A model generated the notes under the pieces. The model ran no database searches. It was not told where the DNA came from and worked only from the letters and a program-made list of their open reading frames with translations. 30,055 nucleotides of DNA, from NCBI GenBank assembly GCA_014885115.2, contig WKLE02003601.1:1-30055 (forward strand), read 5' to 3'. A program made the position numbers and the translations under genes. This document shows positions 1 through 9,370 of the stretch, piece after piece (position 1 is the stretch's first letter; every line of letters begins with the position of its first letter). This DNA comes from Asterionellopsis glacialis (Eukaryota; Bacillariophyta; Plagiogrammaphyceae; Rhaphoneidales; Asterionellopsidaceae).

Positions 1-397
1 CAAGGTACACAAGTACTGTACCTGTACGTACCTCTACTCCGGGAGACGCAAGCCGTTATCTGTTACACTTGAAAACTTGCAGGTACAGGTACAGCACCTG
101 CTACTGGTACACTAATGTGAATTCCTTCACTATGTATGAACAAACGGTTATGAGATACTTAGGGAAATCAATGTTTTCCACATGAAATTATTTGTTAAAG
201 CTTCTATGCAATCCTCTTCCTTTTGGCGAGCCCCCTGCCCTCATTTTTTTGCCCGGTAGCGCTGAAGTTTAGCCACGGAACACAGATTCATGTTTCCTTT
301 TTATCATTTTACCGATTTAGATCGATCGTTTAACATAGATTTAATTGACATTAAATTTAATTGACATTCATACGCTGACGAAATAAATTACTAAAAT
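1..397. other. Intergenic DNA with GTAC-rich inverted repeat
   Basis: No gene is seen. Positions 1-115 are crowded with GGTAC/GTACC words, including perfect 12-bp inverted arms at 16-27 and 83-94 separated by 55 nt. Positions 116-397 are AT-rich leader DNA before the first gene, with a short direct duplication of 'atttaattgacatt' around 340-370. No convincing TATA box could be assigned. Confidence 0.6.
16..94. repeat. 12-bp inverted repeat, GTAC-rich
   Basis: CTGTACCTGTAC at 16-27 is the exact reverse complement of GTACAGGTACAG at 83-94. The 10-bp core GTACAGGTAC recurs, again as an inverted pair, at 9339-9348 and 9361-9370. It lies outside any coding region. Confidence 0.75.
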
Positions 398-1665
398 ATG
401 GTTATCACAAGAAGAAGCAAAAGTGTAGGAGCCTCAGGGTCTCTTCCGTTGCATCAGTCGACATCGCGGCCCAGCATTTGCAGTCGGAACATGAGCGTAA
501 CAACTTCGGCACCTTCAGAATATGAAACATCTTGGGTTGGATCATCGGCGAGCAATCAAAATCCCTACCAAGCTCTGGCAGCGCTTCACATCTTCGGAAA
601 CAGCAAATATCTCTCTCCCCGGAAGATATCGACGCGCAGAGCAGCCAACACTTGGAACAAGAAACTCATTATCCTCGCTATGAGTATGCTAATTACACCG
701 TGGCTGCGCTACTTTGGACTTCGAATACAATATCGAAATCGTACAAACAAAATGGCAAATATTCAGGATGACTATGAAAAGCTAAATAACCGTATTAAGG
801 TGATGTCTGAAAAGATGAGCGACCTAAACGAAAGGGCTCGAAATCTTGAATATAGTAAAAAGAATGCAGCTGCCGAATTGCGGCAAAGTGGGAATATTGT
901 AATCCCAGATGATGACTCTTCCTATAAAGAACTAGAGGAGGTCGAAAATAGATTATTTTCTAGAATTGAATTGCTGAAAGAGGAGATTCAAAAATACAGC
1001 AGACGAGAGATAGAGCAAGAGTAAGTGTTATACATCATCAGTAGTTTTCTATAATTTCGCGGGGTTTTCATTCACACTTACACGTCATGAATTTACTCCT
1101 CTTTCACGACAGATTCGGCTCTGGTGATTCTTTCAAGATTGAAATATCTCTTCAGCTTTATGACGAAAGGGGAAATCCAAGCGGTGACACCGAAAAATTT
1201 ATCATCGAAACTGCGCCTCTCTCGCTAATGCCTCATTCGGTGCATCAGTTTTTGCGAATGGTATCTGAAAAACTTTGGGATGGGCTGGCTTTTGTCCACC
1301 GTGATATTCACTCGCATGTTATGCAAGCCACTCCATTGAACGTGAAAACTGGTGCTCGTGCTATTGATCGTTTTGAAAATGCTGGGCTAACTAAACTTGC
1401 ATTTTCTGAGTACTCTCCCGATTACCCCCACCTAGCATACACTGTAGGATTCGCTGGACGACCTGGTGGTCCCGACTTTTACATTAACACAGTCGACAAT
1501 TCCTTGTCGCATGGTCCTTTGGAGCAGCATGGTGAAGTTGATGAGGGCGAATCGTGCTTTGGTACTGTGGTCGAAGGAAGAGAAGTTTTGGATCGTATTT
1601 TAAAACGCGATAGCGAGGCACAGAAAATTAAGGTTGTAGGAATCACCAGCATGACAATTCTTTAA
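398..1665 (+). CDS. Membrane-anchored coiled-coil protein with cyclophilin-like domain
   Basis: Two exons, 398-1020 and 1113-1665, joined across a 92-nt intron (GTAAGT donor at 1021, AG at 1111-1112). The first exon is closed by an in-frame stop just inside the intron, so splicing is required. The product is about 391 aa. Residues about 89-107 form one hydrophobic segment and residues about 114-207 a charged coiled coil. Residues about 210-391 resemble the cyclophilin fold: MPHSVHQFLRMV, FVHRDI, YTVGFAGRPGGPDFYIN and CFGTVVEGREVLDRI line up with the usual PPIase blocks. A single N-terminal anchor followed by a lumenal coiled coil and domain suggests a type II endomembrane (Golgi-like) protein; that is inference. 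Active-site positions differ from classical cyclophilins (for example PDFYIN where SQFFIT is usual), so prolyl isomerase activity is uncertain. It converges on DRG1 with a 363-bp gap. Confidence 0.8.
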
Positions 1666-2028
1666 TTAAAACGAAAGAAACATAAAAGTCGACTAATTTT
1701 TGTGATAAGGTAATTGGGTGCTGGTACCAGACCAATAGCCAGTTAGGTTCAACAACCATACATTTGGAATTGATGAGATTTCTTTCGGAAAATTAATCAT
1801 TTGGTTCAAAGGTATTAATATATTTTTCCGGTGTAATTCCGGGTCAGGATCCCTTATTCTGAAGCTAGAGAACGATATTGGGAAATTCTAATTCAAAGAA
1901 AAGTAGAAATATCGAATTTATCACTTGTCTTTCGTTACAAATTGCTAACATAATTTCGTGCAATTCCTGTTCCTAAATATTTTGATGTTGTGATTCTTTG
2001 CTATACTTTGCTCAACAAAAAGTCAAAT
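1666..2028. other. Intergenic DNA between convergent genes
   Basis: This AT-rich stretch holds the 3' ends of the cyclophilin-like gene (+) and DRG1 (-). No open frame, RNA gene or repeat could be supported. Confidence 0.6.
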
Positions 2029-3358
2029 TTAAACCTTTTTACAGAGCTGCACTATGTCCTCATCCTGAAGTATATGATCCTTTCCGCAGCGTTGTGGCTG
2101 GTGCTTTGCCGATTTTCCCCAGACAAAAGCATGAGAGAAATCATCGATAATGTTCTTGTGAAGACGGTTACAGAATTCTTCGATAGTGGGATTCCTTTCT
2201 GAATGCAAAATAACTGGTTCGTCGTAATCGGGGATTTGTCCCTTCGGCTTTGTGTAGATACGAATCATATTGCAGCGACTTTTTCAATACCAAGAGAGAA
2301 GGAAAAAGATAGGAGAAATGGAGCTGTTATGTTGGACTTTGTTTTCCGACGAAATCAGCAAAGAAGAAAGTTTATTAGAAAATATTACTCACCTCCATAT
2401 TTCTTCCATGAGCTCTTCAAGATTCCATTTATGTTGAGACGATATAGGAACATAATTTGGCATTTGATCTAGAATATCCAATTCTTCAATTGTTAAGGCA
2501 TCGATTTTATTGAACACATAAAGAACAGGAATATACGCTCTATTACCTGGTGGACGACAACAAGAAGTTTGATTGCGACGTGAGTGACAACATGCACAAG
2601 GATTTTGCCTGTCGCTTGGATGCAGACTATGACTACTTACCTTCCACTACGTCAATAAATTGGTCAACTGTGATATCTTCTCGCAATATAATTTCAGCGC
2701 AAGATATTTTATACTCCTTGAGGACAACTCTGGCAACATCGGCATTCATTCCCTTGGTTTGTGCTACAATTTCTTGGTATCCAATGCCACCCTTCTCCTT
2801 TTTGATAAGTTTTACCTCCGGCGGTTTTTGATTGATTCGAATACCAAAAGAATTCAACTCGGCTTCAATAATTTTCTTGTGCGTAACTGGCTTGGCACTA
2901 TCGAGTACAATTAGAATCAAGTTACAAGTTCGTGCAGTAGAAATAACCTGTCTACCTCGACCTTTTCCATCTGCTGCTCCTTCAATAATACCAGGTAAAT
3001 CCAAAACCTGAATACGGGCACCCTTATACTTCATCGTTCCGGGAATGCACGTAAGAGTTGTAAACTCATATGCAGCTGCCTCAGATCTTGTCCCGGTAAG
3101 TGTAGTTAGGAGTGTACTTTTACCCACCGACGGGAAACCCACCAAACCGATACGTGTATCACCTGATTTTGTCACGTCGAACCCACGTTCGGCATTTTTC
3201 GTTCCTGAACTCTTTCCACCAGGTCCATTGACTAATTCACTCTTCAGTTTCGCAAGCTTGGCCTTTAGAGTACCCAAGTGATAATTGGTTGCCTTATTTT
3301 TTTGTGTTCGGGCCATTTCGGCCTCGATCTCCTCAATTTTCTTTTGAATGTCCGACAT
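2029..3358 (-). CDS. DRG1: Developmentally regulated GTP-binding protein 1 (DRG1)
   Basis: Three exons on the minus strand: 3358-2641, 2546-2393 and 2278-2029, with introns of 94 and 114 nt. Joined, they give 373 aa, close to human DRG1 (367). Residues 1-45 form the family's N-terminal helical region ([15 protein letters not shown]). The OBG-type G domain shows G1 GFPSVGKST (74-82), G3 DLPGIIEGA (120-128) and G4 NKID in exon 2. The last exon encodes the TGS domain ([31 protein letters not shown]). DRG1 is a cytosolic, potassium-stimulated translational GTPase that works with a DFRP/ZC3H15 partner and is linked to ribosome rescue or pausing. The frame is intact through all junctions, and the W-to-R spacing at the last junction equals the human protein. 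It is divergent from the flavodoxin gene. Confidence 0.95.
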
Positions 3359-4044
3359 GATTAAATAAAAAGACTTGTATCAGAGACGATAATCTAGTTT
3401 GTTGAGGGTTATTGTAATCCCTATATCTTCTTGGTGACTTCAATGATGAATGATGTATACTTTATTGAGCTAGATTTGTTACTCGTCTCGTCAAGGAGGT
3501 TAGCTCTTCAGTCCTACCGGTATTGCAGATCGGTGGACTCTAGAGTAGAGAGGCAGTTGTGGCTTCGTGAACTCGTGAACTCGTGATGTCGGAAGAGACG
3601 GCGGAGCGGAGTTTGTCGTTCTCGTGCCACACCCATTTAGTCGTACATACAGACAGTCATCACGTACGAAAAACAGGTCATGGGCTCCCACCCTCTCGCG
3701 GAGGTACAGGTGTTGAATGGAGCACATGACGTGGCATTGCATACATACCGATGTTGTTTGTCCCGTACCAGGTATTATACCTGTACAGAGACTCCAAAAC
3801 AGCATTGCTCGGCTTTGCGGAGGGATCTTCTTGGTCCGCTTAAAGCTGGCAAACTCTAAAAAGGAAAGACCGAATTCCTGAGGGTGAACTTTGACAGTCA
3901 ACATCAAATATCCAGTGACGAATCGACAACAATAATTGCGTTCACGATTTTTGAAACTTATTGCAATTGACACAGATCACCTCAACCTTTGGTTTGAATT
4001 ACCGCTTCATTCTATTACACTGCAATAATTGATCATAAAGGATA
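3359..4044. promoter_or_regulatory. Divergent promoter region, DRG1 and flavodoxin genes
   Basis: This 686-bp region separates two divergently transcribed genes and so must hold both promoters. It carries perfect palindromes: TACCGGTA at 3515-3522, ACTCTAGAGT at 3537-3546, and an inverted repeat with 7-bp arms (CAGGTAT/ATACCTG, one central base) at 3769-3783. An 8-bp word, gtgaactc, is directly repeated near 3567-3583. No TATA box was recognised. Confidence 0.5.
3769..3783. repeat. Short perfect hairpin CAGGTAT-T-ATACCTG
   Basis: The two 7-bp arms are exact reverse complements around one T. The element is flanked by gtac on both sides and belongs to the GTAC/ACCGG-type intergenic palindromes seen across the window. 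Confidence 0.65.
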
Positions 4045-4752
4045 ATGTCGTCAGTTCGAGAAGAGGAAATCTTGGTCCTGTATGGATCCCAAACGGGAAA
4101 TTCCGAACAGGCGGCTCAAGATTTATGTGAACAACTTCCAGCCAAGCTTGCGTCCAAATTCGAGGGAAAAATTAGTTTAACCACTCGACATATGCAACTT
4201 GATGATTTTCTTGAATTGGAGCGTGCACCATGGACCCGTCTCGTTGTTATCATTACAAGTAGTTATGGTGTCGGGCAAGCTCCTTTAGGGTGTTATCGAT
4301 TCCGAGAATTCTGTGATGCATTATTGGAGAATAACGAAACGAAATTGCTTAAGGGTATCACCTACGCTATGCTCGGATTGGGCGATTCAAAGTACACAAC
4401 GTTTTTCCAAAATCCAACAGTCATTGACAAAGCAATGACAGCCGCTGGAGCCGAAAGGGTAGGACCACTTGGAAAAGTTGATGCTTCCGGCACGGGAAAT
4501 GATGCTCAATTAGAAGTGATAGCACGGTGGATTGAAGGTATTTGGCCTGTTCTTGAAAAGGCACTGCAAAAAGAACCGACACCGACTCGAAGATTACAGG
4601 AAATCACGGATGGAACGGTTAAACTTTGTACCAAAATCAATCCCGACTTTGCACCCGTGAAAAATGAAAACAAAATGCAACCTTTTTTCCTTCCACTTCT
4701 GGTGGCACTTTTGGCAATTGCAGCATGGTATTTTCTTTCCATTGCCTCTTAA
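4045..4752 (+). CDS. Tail-anchored single-domain flavodoxin-like protein
   Basis: Single exon, 235 aa. Residues about 8-180 are a flavodoxin-like FMN domain. YGSQTGNSEQAAQ forms the phosphate loop, SSYGVGQAP and YAMLGLGDSKYTTFF match the loops around the isoalloxazine ring in cytochrome P450 reductase-type FMN domains, and WIEGIWPVLEKAL ends the fold. After a linker of about 30 residues comes a hydrophobic C-terminal stretch (about residues 212-232, FFLPLLVALLAIAAWYF) with only a few residues after it, which is the layout of a tail-anchored membrane protein facing the cytosol. No FAD or NADPH domain follows; the next in-frame codon is a stop. It probably acts as a one-electron carrier that needs a separate reductase. 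The acceptor is unknown. P450 reductase itself is anchored at the other end. The start is the first ATG, in a purine-rich context. Confidence 0.85.
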   Translation: MSSVREEEILVLYGSQTGNSEQAAQDLCEQLPAKLASKFEGKISLTTRHMQLDDFLELERAPWTRLVVIITSSYGVGQAPLGCYRFREFCDALLENNETKLLKGITYAMLGLGDSKYTTFFQNPTVIDKAMTAAGAERVGPLGKVDASGTGNDAQLEVIARWIEGIWPVLEKALQKEPTPTRRLQEITDGTVKLCTKINPDFAPVKNENKMQPFFLPLLVALLAIAAWYFLSIAS

Positions 4753-5033
4753 GTATAGGCTAGTAAATCGTTACAAAATTTTGACAACTCAAGTCGTGAA
4801 TCTCTTTTTTACAGTATACGTACACGATATAATTTATCGTAACGCCATCCTGTGCAGAGTTTTCTGCCTCCACATCTTCTCTAGATACGATACTTTAGAG
4901 CTTTCTAGAGGTCTATTTCTGCTAGAAACAAATCCTCGTCAAACTCGAGCATTGGAATTTGGTGGTGACCAATTCTCCTTGCAAATTTGCACATTACAGT
5001 CCAATGGTGCTTACAAAAAGGATGTCCATTACG
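4753..5033. other. 3' flank of the flavodoxin gene
   Basis: AT-rich DNA with ordinary CpG content (for example at 4943 and 5032) and no supported gene. A perfect 12-bp palindrome, CATTACGTAATG, lies at 5027-5038. It contains the last CpG before the CpG-free block. Confidence 0.5.
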
Positions 5034-6118
5034 TAATGAATGTTGATCTTGTAACATTCAGGTTTTACTTTTTAATTTTTTTTGTAGAAGAACCTCAACT
5101 TTTCACTAAATGTAGTATTCCAGGGTGTGCACCCAAATTCTACTAGAGTGAACTGGACCACACAAACTTATTCCACTGTCATGATAAAATCACAATGGGC
5201 AACAGCCAAATGACAATCTGTAAGTCTGGAAACACATGTTTATCCATGCTGAGCCTGCACCACTGCAGACATAAGTCCATCAACTTAGAATGTTGAATTA
5301 CTATTGTTAAGGTGGCACTGCTTCCTTTTGTTTGTGCTGGGTTCTATAGTACAAGACAAATATGAAACACAAGCAGATATCAGATATGCAGGTGTTAGGG
5401 ATTTTGGCATGAAATAACAACTAAAAGCAAAGGAACAGGCTTAGTGCAATTACCATGTACAGGATAAGATAAAAGATTTTCAAGAAAAGAAAAAAAAAGG
5501 AAGAATGGACAGGGGTATGTAGCTCCAAATAATGGAACAAAATTTCAATTGGCAACACAGAAATGACAGAAAAGAAAAGAAGCAAGATTACAAGTATTGC
5601 AATTTGTAGTTCCAGATATACCATTGATTAGTCTTTAAAAGGAATGTCATGGTCTATTTTTAACTACTGCAACTAGGTGAGCCACCCCAGTACAGGGTTG
5701 TAACATTTTAATCAAAGAAATAAAAACTAGTAATTTTACTAGCTTTTTTTCAAAAAATTCCAGCATGAGCTACTGATGTATGATGAAGTAAACTTGTGCT
5801 GCATATTTATTTCATCACCCCCCTCCAACATGGGGTATGGTTACACTCTACAAAAACAAATGTAAGAAGGCAAAGAAGGAAGAAAAAAGAAATACTACCT
5901 AGTCATGGTGAATGAAGCAACAAAACATTTTCTTTAGTGTGCAAAAATTTTTGGATGCATTATTCTCAAAAATGATTTGGACAAGTTCTTAAAATCCATT
6001 TTGTCAGCCATAAATGTTTTCTATGCTCCAGTCTTACATAAAATTTAGAACATCCTGCTGCAACTAGAAAATTTAAAATATTCCATCCTATAACTAGACA
6101 CATTATACAGTCTGTACT

Positions 6119-6424
6119 CACCAATAAGCAACTTAAATTTCCAATGGTTGCTTATCTGGAACATTAGGATTAGGGGATAGAAAGATAATTTCAAAGAAAA
6201 ACTGAAAAAATGATGTCTGTATATTTTAAAATTTTTTTCATTAGATGACACCATGTTGTCATTATACAATAAGCAATGTTGCTTATTTCAAACTTGGAAT
6301 TTTGATTTTTTTTAGCAATTTCAAGCTTAGACAAAATTGGGCCATTGCTTATTTCAAGCTTGGAATTTTGAAATTTTTTAAGCAATTTCAAGCTTAGCCA
6401 AAATTGGGCCATTGCTTATTGGTG
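6119..6424. mobile_element. Candidate MITE-like element with 13-bp terminal inverted repeats
   Basis: CACCAATAAGCAA at 6119-6131 is the exact reverse complement of TTGCTTATTGGTG at 6412-6424, bounding about 306 bp without coding potential. The interior holds a palindrome AATAAGCAA-TG-TTGCTTATT (6269-6288) and a 66/67-bp tandem duplication, both built from the same AAGCAA/TTGCTT words. A clear target-site duplication was not seen, so the element's ends are tentative. Confidence 0.4.
6279..6420. repeat. 66/67-bp tandem repeat, two copies plus a partial third
   Basis: Copy 1 is 6279-6344 and copy 2 is 6345-6411. Both start TTGCTTATTTCAA and end ATTGGGCCA, with only a few substitutions and one indel between them. 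A third copy begins at 6412 and breaks off after TTGCTTATT. Each unit carries both CAAGCTT and AAGCAATTTC words, so it can fold on itself. Confidence 0.8.
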
Positions 6425-6677
6425 GTAAGTGTGGACTGTAGTTATCTCTTTCAAATTTGCATTAATGTTGGTATTGGTGAATGGGTGCATTGGTTGCAAT
6501 TGTGATTCAACCTGGTATAATGTTGTTTTGTTTGCATATGCTATCTTTTATGTAGAATATAGTTTGTGCATAGAATCCCTTGATTCAATAATTGTTCCTG
6601 TTTGTGGTGCACATAAGTAAAATTATGTCTTGCACACATCACTGTTCCTTGATGATGAACCACAGAAGATGATTCAT

Positions 6678-7500
6678 CGTGAAATAGGTTTCTATGAACA
6701 TTTTGGGAATTGGACAAATGCGATAGTGAGTTGGTTGCAAAGTAAACTACTTGTGTGAGATATTCCAATCTTGTTTGATGCATTTGGCTGTCAACAACAG
6801 TTTTTAAGAGTTTAAGATAGAGCAGCATCTGAGAATGAAAAGCACGGTCTTGCATGGTCAGAGAGAAAATTCGCAGGTGTCTTTCGTACGTACCAAGTAC
6901 GGACACCTAATCGTCTGCAGGAACACGTACCAGGTATGCCAGCACCAGATTCTGACTTGTAACAGGACCTATTGTACAGAGGCTTACGTACCCAAGGTAC
7001 TCGTACGTGTCGAAAAAAATGACAGGAACATTCCTATCGTAGAGAGTAACAGCTAGAAGCAACGTATACAATTACTGTAGACTAGTTTGTCTGAAGAATA
7101 CTACCGAACATGTTCTCTCCGTGGTCTGTATTAGTAATGCAGAAACCCATTTACTGTACAAAAAAATCATCTGGGCTATATGGATACTCCGGGCGGATTA
7201 ATTAATAGAACATTAGATATTATGGTCGATTCCAGTGTTTTGAGTACATACATGCTGCTGTTTAACTTAAAATTAGCAGTACTACCGGTAGTTCTGTTTT
7301 GATCTATTCGTGGTACCTCTGGTACCAGAGGTACAAAATCTATCTCCAACCGTACCTGGTACCGTACGTGATATTTGTACTGTCTTTGAATCTGCGTGTT
7401 TTTCTCAGAGGGTGTTTTCTGGTTACGTTTCTCAAAAAGTAGTAGTTTAGGTGGCACGAAAAAAATGGCTGGTGTGCTTGCGTTAGAGAGGAAAAAAGTA
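6678..7500. other. Intergenic DNA with GTAC-rich palindromes
   Basis: No supported gene. CpG returns gradually (6678, 6721, then regularly from 6842). From 6886 to about 7010 and from 7311 to 7370 the DNA is dense in GTAC words, including a perfect 22-bp palindrome at 7313-7334 and TACCGGTA at 7283-7290. Confidence 0.55.
7313..7334. repeat. Perfect 22-bp palindrome
   Basis: Each 11-base half (GTACCTCTGGT and ACCAGAGGTAC) is the exact reverse complement of the other. The right 14 bases from 7321 recur exactly at 25980-25993, beside the N gap. Confidence 0.8.
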
Positions 7501-7788
7501 CATCATTAAGCGTCTTTCCTCATTGTGACGTCAATAATTTGAATATTTAAGAGAAAATTAGAATATTCCATCTTACGTGTTCTTCGAGGCCACATGCGAG
7601 ACACCACTTCACTCAAACCAAGCGAATTGACTGTACCGGTAGTCCTAGTAGCCTCGAATATCCCAAAAGACACGCATGCGGGTATATAAAAGGTAAGACT
7701 ACGCCTGTTCTCCGTCAAAATCAAAGCTTTCACAAAATATCGATCATAAAAAATCACCAAGAGACTCCAAGTTCTCCAACGAAATTAA
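7501..7788 (+). promoter_or_regulatory. Promoter of the heat-shock factor gene
   Basis: Upstream of the ATG at 7789 there are three recognisable sites in order: a CRE palindrome TGACGTCA (7526-7533), a two-unit heat-shock element aGAAtaTTCc (7560-7569), and a TATA box TATATAAA (7683-7690) about 100 bp before the start codon. The order suggests a TATA-driven promoter. The heat-shock element would allow autoregulation, and TGACGT sites are known bZIP targets in diatoms. Function is inferred from motif match only. Confidence 0.55.
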
Positions 7789-9025
7789 ATGACTATCTGT
7801 TTGCAGCAAGAAGTATCATTCGGGATGTCAAACATGGATACAATGAACAATAAAGCGAAGGAAGATTTCTCGGTTCCAAACCCAATGAGCTTCTTATCAG
7901 TTTTCCCGCCGGTGACGAATCCTTTGGCGGCTCAGATCGTGGCACCTTCGTTAGCAGCGGCTGAGACTACACCAGCACCCGCACCGGTCAGTGCTTTGAC
8001 GAGTCCGGTGCAGATTGAAAACCCAATGATTTCCCAAATGGCACTCATGCCAATAATGCCTTTCATGGCCAACAACAAATTCTCGACAAACCACCCTGCA
8101 CCGAACTCAGTTCCCGAATTCCTCTATCAGCTAACTAAGATGCTGACCGACGACAACAGTCAATTTATTGAATGGGCAAACGGTAAGTGGTTGACTTTGC
8201 AGAAATCTTAGAATATGCATCATCGGCTGCACTGATAAATATCTCATGACTTTTTTGTCCAATTTTACAGGGAGAATCGAGGTGTACGATCCGCACAAGG
8301 TTGAGGATGAGATATTACGCAAATACTTTCGTCATTCAAAGTTTGCATCGTTTCAGCGGCAATTGAATTATTTTGGATTCAGAAAACTATCAGGCAAAGG
8401 TAAAATGGAACCATGCTCCTACGTGAACGACGCGACAACAGATGATTTACAAAGCTTGTTACGGATCAAACGCAAGACAACACCGGCTCCATCAAGGGGA
8501 AAGAAACGTGAGAGGTCTGTGAATGAAAATTTGTCTCCAAAATTTGATGGGACAGAGATTACCATTGCAAACCCCTTCTTTGGCGACAAGCAGGCGAGTA
8601 ATATATCTGAACCAAGCAAAAAAAAATTCAACAGTATGAATTTTCCTTCGGCCGTCGTCAACTCAACAAATTCGCTCGATTTGGTAGAGGGCACTATTAT
8701 CGGAGGTGCAACAAATGCTTTGAATAGTGCCAGTTTTGGAGTTCCGAACTTTTCTTTGCCTGAAGGCAGTCTTTCTGATGATGCTACTTATACTTCTGGC
8801 AGCACCTCATCGGAAGGTCTTGTTGCGGATCCCATGAAAGTACCTAATCCTGTCGTACCAAAAGTCGGTGGTGTACCTGTTTCATTGGGTATGTTAAGTC
8901 AAAACTCTTCCCTTGTTGACCTTGCCATGATCTGCTCTTCAGAACCAACACCAGTTAACGAAGCATCGGGCTCATCTTTAGACATGCCTGTTGCTGACTG
9001 GGACTGGCAGAAGATTCTGGTTTGA
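7789..9025 (+). CDS. Heat-shock transcription factor (HSF family)
   Basis: Two exons, 7789-8182 and 8271-9025, with an 88-nt intron (GTAAGT donor, ttttacag acceptor) that interrupts the DNA-binding domain after WANG. The product is about 382 aa. Residues about 108-186 form the HSF winged-helix domain: [12 protein letters not shown], then [34 protein letters not shown], which contains the recognition helix. A basic patch (GKKRERS) follows and can serve as a nuclear signal. The N-terminal 100 residues are Pro/Ala/Met-rich and disordered. The C-terminal half is Ser/Asn-rich and ends [11 protein letters not shown], an acidic-aromatic tail that could activate transcription. No clear heptad-repeat trimerisation region was seen. 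HSFs are a greatly expanded family in diatoms. An internal ATG at 7825 is an alternative start; the TATA position favours 7789. Confidence 0.9.
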
Positions 9026-9309
9026 TGCCAACTTTGATAGATTCCATTTACCTTAACTGTGTTTTAATGTCAGTGGAGGTGCAGCTACTAGAAGCTACAA
9101 CAGAGTTCTTCACCTGGGAAAATTATATTTTTAGATAAATTATTTATTACTTCTTTAGTATTTGAAGTGTTACCTTACAAGTTATAAGCATGTTTCCTGT
9201 GTCAGGTTCTCTCGTCGTATTTACAAAACTTCGAGGATTGCTAGTCATACTAGGTAGCGCAGTATGATACCCACAGGTACTTGTTAGGTGTGGTGCTCCA
9301 CCGGTGAAA

Positions 9310-9325
9310 CCTCTACCGGTAGAGG
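9310..9325. repeat. Perfect 16-bp palindrome CCTCTACCGGTAGAGG
   Basis: Both halves are exact reverse complements. The centre is the recurring TACCGGTA octamer. Confidence 0.8.
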
Positions 9326-9338
9326 TCCTTGACAAACG

Positions 9339-9370
9339 GTACAGGTACTCTTGGTACGACGTACCTGTAC
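9339..9370. repeat. Inverted repeat GTACAGGTAC / GTACCTGTAC
   Basis: The 10-bp arms at 9339-9348 and 9361-9370 are perfect reverse complements with a 12-nt spacer that itself contains GGTAC. The arm sequence is the same as in the pair at the left end of the window. Confidence 0.8.

Larger units (their letters stand above)
5034..6677. other. CpG-free AT-rich block, gene-less
   Basis: Reading every line, no CG dinucleotide occurs from 5034 to 6677, while GC, TG and CA dinucleotides are frequent. No open frame with a recognisable product is present. Poly-A/T tracts and purine-rich runs (5470-5510, 5870-5890) are common. The sequence to the left, and from about 6842 rightward, has ordinary CpG content. 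The likeliest reading is an old, methylated and deaminated insertion such as a transposable-element relic. No transposase was identified. Confidence 0.6.

Noticed and set aside
3500..3973. Open stretch of 157 codons on the minus strand
   Set aside because: It has no family motif, an odd Cys/Arg-rich composition, lies in a divergent promoter region and contains the intergenic palindromes.
6541..6906. Open stretch of 121 codons on the minus strand at the edge of the CpG-free block
   Set aside because: The composition is not clearly coding and I could not match it to a transposase or any other family. It may be a relic, but this is not supported.
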